The notes: generated from the letters alone by a model not told the origin. DNA of 64,000 nt from CBDCCT01 sp965214995 (GCA_965214995.1 CBDCCT010000002.1:2294001-2358000); one strand, 5' to 3'. Counted from the stretch's first letter, positions 13,718 to 24,683 are shown. Numbers and translations: made by a program.

Positions 13718-14650
13718 ATGCCCATTTTTCGTGTTGAGAACCGCTCCCTCACGCCCATCGAGCAGCACAATTTTCAGCAGGAGAAGGAGCTTCAAGCGCT
13801 CATTGAAGCGAACCTCGGCGTAGTCTTCAATTGTCGTTTCGTGGCGTCCGAGTTTTCAACCGGGGCCGTCCACGCTGGCAGGATTGACACGCTCGCTCTG
13901 TCTGAAGACGATAACCCAATCATCATCGAGTATAAGAAGACCGAGTCGTCCGAACTCATCAATCAGAGCCTGTTCTACCTTCACTGGCTTCACGACCACC
14001 GAGGCGACTTTGAGATTGCGGTTCAGCGGGCGCTCGGCTCTGCGGTAAAGGTGGACTGGTCCGATGTCCGCGTTATCTGCATCGCGCCGAACTTCAAAAA
14101 GTACGACATTCACGCGGTGCAGGTTACGGGGGCGAACATCGAGCTTTGGAAATACCGGCTGTTTGAAAACAAGACGTTTTATTTGGAAGAGGTGTTTCAA
14201 AAGACGGTGTCGGTCAGCACGTCGTTTGGCGGTAATAAAAACCCGGTGATGGTCGAGGCCGGAAAGAAAGCCGCCGTTACTCGAGCGACGGCAACCTACA
14301 CGTTTGAAGAACACCTTGAAGGAAAACCGGAGGGGGTGAAGAACCTAGCGCTCGCGGTTCAAGAATACATCATGAACCTTGACGCCGCCTTTGAAGAGGT
14401 CCCAAAAAAATTGTACATCGCATACAAAATTTCCCAAAACATCGTGTGTGTCGAGGTACAACGTCAGAAGCTGTTGGTGTACTTGAAACTTGACCCAAAC
14501 AGCGTTTCCCCGTTGCCACAAAACGCCCGCGATGTGAGCCAGATTGGACACTTCGGCACTGGCGACTTCGAGCTTTCGGTTTCAACAGAGGACGACGTAG
14601 AAGCCGCCAAGCCCTACATTGAGATGGCGTACCGGCGCGTTGGTGGGTGA
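13718..14650 (+). CDS. DUF5655/COG3586-type protein with PD-(D/E)XK nuclease-like N-terminus
   Basis: A 310-aa protein. Residues about 20-115 form a restriction-endonuclease-like core: GRIDTLALSEDDNPIIIEYKK places Asp57, Glu71 and Lys73 in a D-(x13)-ExK arrangement. The C-terminal part (about 195-305) resembles the DUF5655 domain (VKNLALAVQEYIMNL, KLYIAYKI, VEVQRQKLLVYLKL). Such proteins are labelled predicted transport proteins but look like nucleases of restriction or defence type. Base composition is more AT-rich than the neighbours. No ribosome-binding site is visible and a 13-codon ORF ends four bases upstream. Confidence 0.75.
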   Translation: MPIFRVENRSLTPIEQHNFQQEKELQALIEANLGVVFNCRFVASEFSTGAVHAGRIDTLALSEDDNPIIIEYKKTESSELINQSLFYLHWLHDHRGDFEIAVQRALGSAVKVDWSDVRVICIAPNFKKYDIHAVQVTGANIELWKYRLFENKTFYLEEVFQKTVSVSTSFGGNKNPVMVEAGKKAAVTRATATYTFEEHLEGKPEGVKNLALAVQEYIMNLDAAFEEVPKKLYIAYKISQNIVCVEVQRQKLLVYLKLDPNSVSPLPQNARDVSQIGHFGTGDFELSVSTEDDVEAAKPYIEMAYRRVGG

Positions 14651-14767
14651 AACGCTTCTTTTAATCAGCCTGTTGCAGCCTGGATGCGGGTCGGAAAACC
14701 TTTCTCGAGCCCCGACCCTCCCATAAAATCACCCTCCCATAAAATCCACGTTATAAAATTCGTTCTT

Positions 14768-14860
14768 ATGGACTTTATTTTTCGTCTAACACGCCAAGAG
14801 ATTGCAACGCGCACCGACAAACCCCAGCTGCGCCCTTACACTGCGGATAGACCTTTATGA
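14768..14860 (+). CDS. 30-aa ORF overlapping the purQ start
   Basis: ATG 14768 follows TATAAAAT (14752-14759) by eight bases and the frame ends at TGA 14858-14860, overlapping the purQ ATG as ATGA. purQ has no clear ribosome-binding site, so coupling through this ORF is plausible. The peptide is basic and not PurS, which would be about 80 residues. Three ATAAAAT words recur upstream at 14723, 14739 and 14753, two of them inside a repeated CCCTCCCATAAAATC. No convincing -35 is seen, so initiation is uncertain. Confidence 0.35.
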   Translation: MDFIFRLTRQEIATRTDKPQLRPYTADRPL

Positions 14861-15564
14861 TAGCCGTCATCCGATTTCCCGGTTCCAACTGCGACGACGA
14901 CGCGCGTCACGTGTTAGCGGACGTGCTGGGGGCCGAGGTACGGATGGTGTGGCACCGTGACACCGATTTGAACGCTAACACCCTGGACGCGGTGGTGCTG
15001 CCCGGCGGCTTTTCGTACGGCGACCATCTGCGGAGCGGCGCGGTGGCCGCGTTAAGTCCTGTGATGCGAGAGGTGGCAGTGTTTGCGGCGCGCGGCGGGC
15101 CGGTCTTGGGCATTTGCAACGGCTTTCAGATTCTCACCGAAGCGGGCCTCTTGCCGGGTGGGCTCCTGCGCAACCCGTCGCTCCATTTCGTTTGTAAGCC
15201 CGTCCATCTGCGGGTTGAAAAGACCGACACGCCTTTTACGAATGAGTACGCGCAAGAGCAGGTTTTGGGGATGCCCGTTGCGCACAACGAGGGCCGTTAC
15301 TACGCGGACGCGGAGACCCTGGAACGGCTCGAGGGCGAAAACCGGGTCGTGTTCCGCTACTGCAACGCCCAAGGCGAGGTCAACGAAGCGGACAGCCCCA
15401 ACCGCAGCTTTCACAACATCGCGGGCATCGTCAATGAGAGGGGCAACGTGCTGGGCATGATGCCGCACCCCGAAAGGGCTTCGGAGGCGCTTCTAGGCTC
15501 CGCTGACGGCCTGCCGCTTTTTCGGTCGCTGCTCGAGGGGGCTACCAAAGGAGTCTTTACCTAA
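14857..15564 (+). CDS. purQ: Phosphoribosylformylglycinamidine synthase, glutaminase subunit
   Basis: A 235-aa class I glutamine amidotransferase. The nucleophile is in GICNGFQ and the His-Glu pair in MMPHPERA. PurQ supplies ammonia to PurL for conversion of FGAR to FGAM in purine synthesis; in small-PurL organisms a PurS subunit is also needed, and none lies in this cluster. A phosphatase gene (2 bases downstream) and purL follow. Confidence 0.95.
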   Translation: MIAVIRFPGSNCDDDARHVLADVLGAEVRMVWHRDTDLNANTLDAVVLPGGFSYGDHLRSGAVAALSPVMREVAVFAARGGPVLGICNGFQILTEAGLLPGGLLRNPSLHFVCKPVHLRVEKTDTPFTNEYAQEQVLGMPVAHNEGRYYADAETLERLEGENRVVFRYCNAQGEVNEADSPNRSFHNIAGIVNERGNVLGMMPHPERASEALLGSADGLPLFRSLLEGATKGVFT

Positions 15565-15566
15565 AA

Positions 15567-16463
15567 ATGCGCCACCTCATCGTCTCCGACATCGACCATA
15601 CCCTACTCAGCAACACGGGCGAACTGCTCACCGATAATGTGGCGGCGCTTAGTAAAGCACGGCGGGCGGGCGCGACGGTGGTGCTCGCCACGGCGCGCTC
15701 GTTTATCGGCGCGCTGCCCATCCACCGGGCGCTGGGGCTCGAGACGCCTCTTATCGTGAGCAACGGGACGGTGGTCTGTGACCCGGACGGCACGATTCTA
15801 ATGGTGCAGGCCGTGGAGGCCGCGACGGCGCGGGCGGTGTTCGACCTTTTTGAAGAAACGCCGCACCACTGGTCTGTGCGGCGTGGGGAAGTGGCGCACC
15901 TTCACCCAAAGTTCGATTGCAGCCGCGCACCCTTTAACGACGCGCGTTACTACCAGCCGCTGCTGGGAAGGACACCTCAAGACTTCTTCGGCACTTTTGA
16001 CGACGTCGTCACGCTGAGCCTTTTCGGGCGCGACTTGAGAAGCTTTTACGACGCGCACCCCTGGATTGATATGGCGCTCGCCGGGTCCTATTACGCGCCC
16101 TCCTATTACGACCCGCGCGAGGCGATGACGCTGATGTCGGCGAGCGCGAGCAAGGGTGAGGCGGTGCGCTGGGTGCAGAAGCATTTGGGGCTTGACGGCG
16201 CACCCGTACTCACGATTGGCGATTCTCCCGCCGACGCCACCATGTTCGCCTGCGGCGTGGGCGTCGCCCCTGCGCTAAGTTCCGCTGAAGCTCTCTCTCA
16301 AGCTCACTGGATAGGCCCCTGCTGTGATGAGGGAGTAGTAGCAGCGGCGGTGAGGCGCTTTGTGTTTAAAGAGCTTGAAGAAGCTGGGCTCGAGCCTGCG
16401 GAACTCGAGGCTAAACCTCTCGTCAAGGCTCTCCAGGCTCTCGAGAACGTTCCCGGCGGGTGA
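15567..16463 (+). CDS. HAD-superfamily (Cof-type) phosphatase
   Basis: A 298-aa HAD hydrolase starting two bases after purQ. Motif I is SDIDHTLLS (two catalytic Asp), motif II the Ser/Thr in LIVSNGT, motif III a Lys near SASKGEA, and motif IV TIGDSPADATMF. A type IIB cap separates motifs II and III. Such enzymes dephosphorylate sugar phosphates, phospholipids or nucleotides. Its place between purQ and purL hints at a nucleotide-related substrate, but this is only context. Confidence 0.85.
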   Translation: MRHLIVSDIDHTLLSNTGELLTDNVAALSKARRAGATVVLATARSFIGALPIHRALGLETPLIVSNGTVVCDPDGTILMVQAVEAATARAVFDLFEETPHHWSVRRGEVAHLHPKFDCSRAPFNDARYYQPLLGRTPQDFFGTFDDVVTLSLFGRDLRSFYDAHPWIDMALAGSYYAPSYYDPREAMTLMSASASKGEAVRWVQKHLGLDGAPVLTIGDSPADATMFACGVGVAPALSSAEALSQAHWIGPCCDEGVVAAAVRRFVFKELEEAGLEPAELEAKPLVKALQALENVPGG

Positions 16464-16558
16464 CGGTTCGAAAACGCTTCAGCCATGTTCTCACTGCCTG
16501 CTGTTAAAGATTTGCAAGTGTCCACCCACGCACTGAGCTTATGCCTTAAACTAATCCG

Positions 16559-18772
<2,214 letters not shown>

Positions 18773-18782
18773 GAGGAAAAGT

Positions 18783-20216
18783 ATGTACAACTCCCTTAAA
18801 GATGATATAGACAAGCCGCAAGAAGAGTGCGGCGTGTTCGCGCTCCACCTCCCTGAAGCGGCGGACATTGCCTCGCTCTGCCACTTAGGATTATTCGCGC
18901 TCCAGCACCGCGGCCAGGAGTCGTGCGGCATCTGCGTGTCGAACGGAGAGGATGTTGCTGTCGAAAAGGAAATGGGCCTCGTGTCGGAGGTGTTTACCGA
19001 GGCGCGCCTTGACGCGCTCCGCTTGCCCGGCGCGCGCACCGGCATCGGCCACACCCGCTACTCGACCACGGGCTCCTCGCTACGTTTTAACGCCCAGCCC
19101 CTCACCGTACGCTCGAACAAGGGCATCTTGGCGCTGGCGCATAACGGCAACTTCACCAACGCGCGTAGGATGCGCGACCAGATGCTGAGCGAAGGCGCGG
19201 TGTTCCAGACGACGAACGACAGCGAGGTGATGATTAACCTCGTGGCGCGCTACAGCCACCTATCGTTAGAAGACGCCACCGCCCGCGTGATGGGTGAGCT
19301 TTACGGCGGCTTCTCCGTCGTCATCATGGACAAAACCCGCGTGCTGGCCCTGCGCGACGCCAACGGGGTGCGGCCCCTCGTGATTGGGACGCTTGACGGC
19401 GGTTACGTCTTCGCCTCCGAGCCGTCGGCGCTGCACGTGGTCGGCGCGACCTTTTTGCGTGACGTGAGGCCGGGCGAACTCGTCGTGGCGGACGATAGCG
19501 GGCTGCACTCCCGGCAGGTGCTCACGCCCAGGCCCACCCCCTGCGCCTTTGAGTGGATTTACTTTGCTCGAGGCGACGGCGCACTAGACGGTGCCGACGT
19601 TCACGCGGCGCGCGTGCGGATGGGGGAGAGGCTGGCTCTTGAAGCCCCCGCCGAGGCCGACGTGGTCGTGGGCGTGCCCGAGTCGGGGCTGGCGGCGGCG
19701 ATCGGATACGCGCGGGCCTCGGGCATTCCCTACGACTTGGGACTCTACAAGTCACCCTACGCGGGGCGCACCTTTATCAACCCCACCCAGCGGCTGCGCG
19801 ACCTCAAGGTCAAGCTCAAGCTCGCGCCCACCGGGGCGGTGCGGGGCAAGCGCGTGGTGTTAGTGGATGACTCCATTGTCCGCGGCACCACCTCGGGGCG
19901 CATCGTGCAGCTTCTGCGCGAGGCGGGCGCGACGGAAGTGCATTTCCGGGTCTCGAGTCCGCCCATCAAATACCCCTGCTACTACGGCATCGACACCGCC
20001 GCCCGCAAAGAACTCGCCGCCGCCACCATGACCACCGAAGAAATCCGCGCGAAAATCGGGGCCGACTCGCTCTCCTACATTTCCGAAGCGGGGCTCGCCA
20101 AGGCGGTGGGTTTAGCCAAGACCTGCTTGGCTTGCTTTAACGGCGCGTATGAGGCGGGGCGTCCGGAGGAGGGGCTCGAGACGTCTCTCTTAGACCCTTT
20201 TGCGCCGGTGGCTTGA
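18783..20216 (+). CDS. purF: Amidophosphoribosyltransferase
   Basis: A 477-aa class II glutamine amidotransferase that makes phosphoribosylamine from PRPP, the first step of purine synthesis. A propeptide of about 15 residues ends before the catalytic Cys in EECGVFALH. The phosphoribosyltransferase site is VVLVDDSIVRGTTSG. Cysteines in PTPCAF, KYPCYYG and TCLACF correspond to ligands of the [4Fe-4S] cluster of the Bacillus-type enzyme. ATG 18783 is preceded by AAGAGGAA; frames reaching further upstream run through purL and are discarded. Confidence 0.96.
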   Translation: MYNSLKDDIDKPQEECGVFALHLPEAADIASLCHLGLFALQHRGQESCGICVSNGEDVAVEKEMGLVSEVFTEARLDALRLPGARTGIGHTRYSTTGSSLRFNAQPLTVRSNKGILALAHNGNFTNARRMRDQMLSEGAVFQTTNDSEVMINLVARYSHLSLEDATARVMGELYGGFSVVIMDKTRVLALRDANGVRPLVIGTLDGGYVFASEPSALHVVGATFLRDVRPGELVVADDSGLHSRQVLTPRPTPCAFEWIYFARGDGALDGADVHAARVRMGERLALEAPAEADVVVGVPESGLAAAIGYARASGIPYDLGLYKSPYAGRTFINPTQRLRDLKVKLKLAPTGAVRGKRVVLVDDSIVRGTTSGRIVQLLREAGATEVHFRVSSPPIKYPCYYGIDTAARKELAAATMTTEEIRAKIGADSLSYISEAGLAKAVGLAKTCLACFNGAYEAGRPEEGLETSLLDPFAPVA

Positions 20217-20272
20217 GCTTTACGCAAAGACATGCGAATCCTCGAGCTTAGCCCACCACGTGCCTAACAGGT

Positions 20273-20309
20273 TTGACAATCAAGTCAAAGTACCTTAAAA
20301 TTTAAGGTA
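20273..20309 (+). promoter_or_regulatory. Promoter and palindromic operator at the DUF6157 gene
   Basis: TTGACA (20273-20278) and TAAAAT (20296-20301) are separated by 17 bases. The palindrome TACCTTA (20291-20297), AAATT, TAAGGTA (20303-20309) covers the -10 box and ends on the A of the start codon. The predicted start of transcription coincides with the ATG, so the mRNA is leaderless. The operator is the same as that at lexA (5112-5130), in arms and spacer length, so the same repressor, probably LexA, should act here. Confidence 0.8.
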
Positions 20310-20719
20310 TGACATCAACCAATTATTTCAATACACTTATCGAAGTTGCTGAAGATTGCCCTTCAACCACTGGGAAAATCCCACCTGTTAAAGGAGACGA
20401 AAAATCTGTAGCAAATTTGCAGTTTGAGATGCTGCGTGACCACCCATACGAATTCACTTCAGACGACGTTTTGTTCTCTGTATTTGCCGCCAGAAAAGAG
20501 ATACCTCATGAAGCTTTAGAAGCGCAAAGGGAGCATTTCTTTTCAAAAGGGCAACCCTGTTTTCGTGCTTCGCCGTTGCCAAAAAGATACGGTTGGGGCG
20601 TTCATAGTGATGAAGAAGGTAAAATTGCCATATGCGGGGTTGAATCAGAAGAGTATCAGAGACTGGTTGCAGACGAATCGGTGACAAAGAAAAAGGCTAT
20701 GCGTTCTAAAAGAGCTTAG
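20309..20719 (+). CDS. DUF6157 family protein
   Basis: A 136-aa protein that I recognise as DUF6157: TNYFNTLIEVAEDCP at the start, DHPYEFTSDDVLFSVFA, FFSKGQPCFRASPLPKRYGWG and a basic end KKAMRSKRA. The function of the family is not known to me. Codon use is much more AT-rich than the flanking purF, pointing to acquisition. Its promoter carries the lexA-type operator over the -10 box, so it is predicted to be damage-inducible. Confidence 0.85.
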   Translation: MTSTNYFNTLIEVAEDCPSTTGKIPPVKGDEKSVANLQFEMLRDHPYEFTSDDVLFSVFAARKEIPHEALEAQREHFFSKGQPCFRASPLPKRYGWGVHSDEEGKIAICGVESEEYQRLVADESVTKKKAMRSKRA

Positions 20720-20765
20720 CATCAAGATAGGTGCGTAAACGCGTCCGCGTCAGGTACAGCCAAGG

Positions 20766-21495
20766 CTATGAACGTTGCTCCTGATGCGCCGCTCGAACCA
20801 ACCTTATGAACTGCACCAAACGCGGGGCGCGGTGCCAGCGTTTGGGGTCGGTGCCGACGCGCCATACCCACTCGAGCAAGCCCCGCGCGCCGCGTCCAGG
20901 CGGGGGTGCGCTTGACGCTTCCTGAGAGCACGTCGAGCGCGCCGCCGACGCCAATCATTAAGGGCGTTCTGAGTTCCGTGCGGTGCTCGTGCAAAAAGCG
21001 CTCTTGGCCCTCGCCCAGACCCGCCAAAAGGAGCTGCGCGCCGCTCTCCGCTATCCTCTGCACCACCTCCGGCAGCTCGAGCGGCCTCTCAAAATAGCCG
21101 TGCTGGACGCCCGCTGTGGTTGTGCCGTAAAGAGAATGCGCCCGCGCCGCCGCGAGTTCCGCCACACCGGGTTTGGCCCCGAGAAAGAAAACGCGCAGGT
21201 CCGCGCCGCCCGCTTCTAACACGCGCGCAACTAAGTCCACCCCGGGAACTCGCTCCGGCAGCGCATACCCAAAGCGCCGCGCGGCCCAGACCACGCCGAC
21301 GCCGTCCGCGACGGTCAGGTCCGCCGCTTCCAGGGCCGCTTTTAACGCGGGGTCGGTTCTCGAGCGGATGATGATTTCGGGGTTGAGGGTAACGAGCAGT
21401 TTGGGTTCCGGCGTGCGGACGGCTTTTAAGCACCACGCCGCGGCCTCTTCCAACGTGCAACCCGCCACCTCAAAACCGAGCACCTTCGCGTGCAT
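20766..21495 (-). CDS. WecG/TagA/CpsF family glycosyltransferase with a frameshift near the C-terminus
   Basis: The N-terminal about 200 residues match the family: TLNPEIIIRSRTDP, ADLTVADGVGVVWAARRFG, RVPGVDLVARVLE and GVGGALDVLSGSVKRTPAW. These enzymes transfer N-acetylmannosaminuronate-like sugars to lipid-linked acceptors at the membrane. The frame starting at 21495 leaves the family pattern after WTRRAGL and runs to 20722. The family-like end GLLEWVWRVGTDPKRWHRAP continues in another frame to a stop at 20766. The shift lies around 20881-20895, in a GC-rich run. It may be a sequencing error or a real mutation. It starts one base after the comB-like gene. Confidence 0.8.
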
Positions 21496-21496
21496 A

Positions 21497-22228
21497 TCAG
21501 CTTTGATGACCGAAGCGGTAGAGCGGTGCGCCCTCGACCACGCTCTTTTCTTCTAACTCAGGTACTTTGTCAGATTGAGACACGAGGCTCGCCACCGCGA
21601 TGTCGTCGGGCAAGTTTAGGTGTCGTAAGTAGCGGCCCGACTGAGAGGTCCAAAAGGCCTCGAGCGGGTCGGGAAACGCCTTGAGAAGCCCCAGTACAAA
21701 CGGGGCCGCGCCGAGAAGCTGGGTTTGCGTCCGCTGCTCGAGCCGCGCCGCCAGATAACCCGCGGTCAGCGCGTCGTCTAGGTCTTCGCTCCCCCCGAAG
21801 CCGCAGCAAACGAGCGCGACCTCCTCTATAGCCAGCGCTTCCACCCGCGCCACCACCGCGTCGGCGTTGTAGAGCGCGCCCAAGAGCACGTGCTCTGCGT
21901 CCGCCACCAGCGGCAGCGTTTTGGGCAGGTTCTCAGAAACCATCACCGCCGCGCGCCCCCGCAGGTCAACGTCCAAAAACTCGCCCGGCGAATTGCCGTA
22001 GTTAAAGCCCTCGGGCGGCAGGCCGCCGCGCTCGCCCAAGAGCAGAAGTTCGCGCGCCTCGGCGAGCTTGCGCGAGGCGCGCAGGCTGGGGGAGAGAAGG
22101 AGCGTCTCGAGGCCCCTTTCAAAGAGGATCGGGGCGACCGTACACGAGCGCAGCGCGTCGATAAGCACGACCGCGCCGCCGTAGGGTCCTTTGGGCGTGA
22201 GGTCCACGGTGAGGTTTATGGGCTGCAT
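21497..22228 (-). CDS. comB: ComB-type 2-phosphosulfolactate phosphatase family protein
   Basis: A 243-aa protein of the ComB family: VVLIDALRSCTVAPILFERG, LLLGERGGLPPEGFNYGNSP, VMVSENLPKTL, and VCCGFGGSEDLDDALTAGYL. In methanogens the enzyme dephosphorylates phosphosulfolactate on the way to coenzyme M. Many bacteria lacking that pathway carry relatives, so the substrate here is uncertain. ATG 22228 gives the typical start; upstream codons are not family-like. A glycosyltransferase gene follows directly. Confidence 0.8.
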   Translation of the reverse strand: MQPINLTVDLTPKGPYGGAVVLIDALRSCTVAPILFERGLETLLLSPSLRASRKLAEARELLLLGERGGLPPEGFNYGNSPGEFLDVDLRGRAAVMVSENLPKTLPLVADAEHVLLGALYNADAVVARVEALAIEEVALVCCGFGGSEDLDDALTAGYLAARLEQRTQTQLLGAAPFVLGLLKAFPDPLEAFWTSQSGRYLRHLNLPDDIAVASLVSQSDKVPELEEKSVVEGAPLYRFGHQS

Positions 22229-22406
22229 CTTATGGACTGCATAGGGCGGCGGGGTCGTGGTCGCCGAGCGAGGTTTGGGTTCGTCCGGGGCCGCCAAACC
22301 TCTTGTCGAAACGGGAACCAAGACCTGACGTGGGGGGGTTTGGTAGCAGCACGCAGAGGAGTCTAACATTCTCCCAGCCCACGTTACCGTAAAGGCCCGC
22401 CGCGTT

Positions 22407-24017
22407 ATGCTTGGGCGATGCCCCCTCACCCTCCTCAAGCCCCCAAGGTCGCCCGTGACTAAGGGACCCGCCACCCCCACGGATTTCCCAGCCCGCTACG
22501 AAAGGGGCGACTTGAGCGACTTTTACGCGCTCGCCCCCGGAAACCTTGACGCCGCGCTTAGGCTCCCCCGGCTCCAGGACCGCGTGCGGCTCGCGGACGC
22601 GCTGCGGGCTTACGCGACGCGCTTGGGCGCGCCGGGGGCGGTGTTTGGGGCATTGGAAAGGCTCAAGCACCCCCAAAGCCGTGTGGTCGTGACGGGCCAG
22701 CAGACGGGGCTGCTGCTCGGCCCGACCTATACGCTTTCTAAAGTGGTCACCGCTATCAATCTTGCTCGACAGCTCTCAACCGAGGACAAACCCGTCGTGC
22801 CCCTTTTCTGGCTCGCCAGCCAGGACCACGACAGCGCCGAAATCGACCACGCCTACCTGCTCGACCTGAGCGAGTCGCTGGTGCGGCTTTCGGTGGCGTT
22901 GCCGAGCGGGGTGCCCGCGGGGCGTATTCCTTTTGAACCCAGATGGTTAGGGACGCTAACGGAAGGTCTCAACGCGTTGGAGGCCAAAGACGCCTACCGG
23001 GACGAGGTGCTGGATTTGCTCGAGTCGAGCGCGGCCCACGCGGAAACCTACGCCGACCTCTTCGGCGCGCTCCTCTACCGGCTTTTGGGCGACCAGGGTT
23101 TAGTTCTCGTCAACCCGCTCGAGCCCGCCACCGCCGCTCTTTTTGTCCCCGTTTTAGAAACCGAACTGCGCGCGCCTTTACGTTCGTCGCAGGCGATCAA
23201 CGAGGCGGCGGAGCGGCTCAAGGGTCTGGGTATCACGCCGCAACTCGGCAGGGGTGAGGACGCGACCAACCTTTTTTTGGAAGAGGCGGGCAAGCGTGCG
23301 CTCCTGCGCTTTGACGGGGGTGCCTTTTATACCGAAAGCGCGCGCTACAGCCGTGAGGACTTAGAAAACCTCCTCAACACCGAGCCGGGCCGCCTCACCC
23401 CCGCGGCGGGCTTAAGGCCCGTGACGCAAGACGCCGCGCTGCCCACCGCGGTGACGGTGGTGGGCCCCGGCGAACTGCGCTACTTCGCGCAGCTTCGGGG
23501 CGTCTACGAGGCGCACGGCGTACCCGTACCCCTCATCTGGCCGCGCGCTACGGTCACGGTGCTCGAGCCCCCCGCCTCACGCATTATGGACAAGTTCGGT
23601 TTAACGCTAAAAGATTTAGAAGATTTCAATGCCGTGCGCCGCCGGATTCTGTTGGGGTTGCACGGTCATAAAGAGGCCTTTGACGAGGCCGCGGGGACGC
23701 TCGAGGAGAGTATGCAGGCGCTTCTAAAGCACGTCCGCGCCATCGACCCGACGCTTCTAAGGACCGTCGAGCGGAGCGAAGCCTCCCTGGAGGCGACGGT
23801 GGTGCGTTTGAAACGCAAGAGCGGCGACGCGCTCGCCAAACAGGACGACATTTACGCGAGGCAGTTGGCGCGCGTGGAGCGTCACCTGCTGCCCGACGGC
23901 GTGCCCCAAGAGCGCATCTTGAGCCCCTTTTCTTTCTTCCTAAAGTTTGGGGTTGACAACGTCGTCAACGCTTTTTTAGCCTTACCGCCCGAAGGCGACC
24001 ATACGGTGCGCTTTTGA
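22407..24017 (+). CDS. bshC: Bacillithiol biosynthesis cysteine-adding enzyme
   Basis: A 536-aa BshC. Conserved stretches are VVVTGQQTGLLLGPTYTLSK, FWLASQDHDSAEIDHAYLL and a long coiled region around 420-500. It adds cysteine to GlcN-malate to finish bacillithiol, the low-molecular-weight thiol of Firmicutes and Deinococcus. The start may be ATG 22407 or a later codon such as GTG near 22455; the first 16 residues are not clearly conserved. The 178 bases upstream separate it from divergent comB and contain an inverted repeat GAGGTTTGG/CCAAACCTC (22270-22302) of unknown role. Confidence 0.92.
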   Translation: MLGRCPLTLLKPPRSPVTKGPATPTDFPARYERGDLSDFYALAPGNLDAALRLPRLQDRVRLADALRAYATRLGAPGAVFGALERLKHPQSRVVVTGQQTGLLLGPTYTLSKVVTAINLARQLSTEDKPVVPLFWLASQDHDSAEIDHAYLLDLSESLVRLSVALPSGVPAGRIPFEPRWLGTLTEGLNALEAKDAYRDEVLDLLESSAAHAETYADLFGALLYRLLGDQGLVLVNPLEPATAALFVPVLETELRAPLRSSQAINEAAERLKGLGITPQLGRGEDATNLFLEEAGKRALLRFDGGAFYTESARYSREDLENLLNTEPGRLTPAAGLRPVTQDAALPTAVTVVGPGELRYFAQLRGVYEAHGVPVPLIWPRATVTVLEPPASRIMDKFGLTLKDLEDFNAVRRRILLGLHGHKEAFDEAAGTLEESMQALLKHVRAIDPTLLRTVERSEASLEATVVRLKRKSGDALAKQDDIYARQLARVERHLLPDGVPQERILSPFSFFLKFGVDNVVNAFLALPPEGDHTVRF

Positions 24018-24038
24018 GAACGTTTTAAGGGTGGGTTG

Positions 24039-24650
24039 ATGTCCGACTGGCTGCTGCGTCAAATCGAGATTGGCTCTGAGGTCTCGAGCGCGTGCGCCCT
24101 CTGCGGCCTTTTCGGGCACGCGGCGCGGCGCTATCTCGAGGGCGTCGCCAACGACGGGGTGAACAACATCCCACTGCGTGGGCGATTGGCGCGTAAAGGC
24201 GGCTACTGCGGGCGTCACTGCGAGGTGTTCGCGGGGGAGGCGCACCTGCTTTCTAGCGCTATTTTGTTTGAGGATTTTTTGGAGAGGCGGCTTGAGAACG
24301 CGCTAGCGGGCCGGACCACACGCATCACCTGCGAGGCGTGCGGGGCCGAGGCGGACATGCGGCGCGCGGTGGTGACGAGCCTCAAGCGGAGCCGGAAGGA
24401 TGATGAGCTTCACGGGGTGTTGGAAAAGACGCCTCTATGCCTCGCGCATCTGGAACTTGTCTGCGCCGCGCTGCCCAAAGAGGTGCGCGAACGTCTCGTC
24501 GAAAAACACCGCGACCTGCGCGCCCGGCTCGCCGAGGTCGTCCGCAAGCACGACTACCGTTTTAGCGGGAGCGTCACAAAAGAGGAGGCGCGGAGCGTGC
24601 GGGAGGCCCTGGAACTGTTCGACCCCACCTCCAAGGCTCACACGGGGTAG
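24039..24650 (+). CDS. Cysteine-rich DUF6062-like protein
   Basis: A 203-aa protein with paired cysteines: CALCGLFGHAARRYLEG, GGYCGRHCEVF, CEACGAEADMRR and a later Cys-x-x-His (CLAH). This resembles the DUF6062 pattern (CxxC, then a vNDp..R motif, then GFCxxH). It may bind a metal. It follows bshC by 21 bases with an AAGGGTGGG ribosome-binding site, so it may be in the same transcript. No activity is known to me. Confidence 0.7.
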   Translation: MSDWLLRQIEIGSEVSSACALCGLFGHAARRYLEGVANDGVNNIPLRGRLARKGGYCGRHCEVFAGEAHLLSSAILFEDFLERRLENALAGRTTRITCEACGAEADMRRAVVTSLKRSRKDDELHGVLEKTPLCLAHLELVCAALPKEVRERLVEKHRDLRARLAEVVRKHDYRFSGSVTKEEARSVREALELFDPTSKAHTG

Positions 24651-24683
24651 CGTCCGGGGAGCCCCAACCGTTAGGATGGAGGC

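Noticed and set aside
14768..14860. purS upstream of purQ.
   Set aside because: The ORF is only 30 codons and shows no PurS similarity.
22270..22302. Inverted repeat GAGGTTTGG/CCAAACCTC between comB and bshC as an operator.
   Set aside because: It may be a regulatory site, but no promoter element is placed relative to it and no second copy of the full repeat was found, so only its presence is noted.
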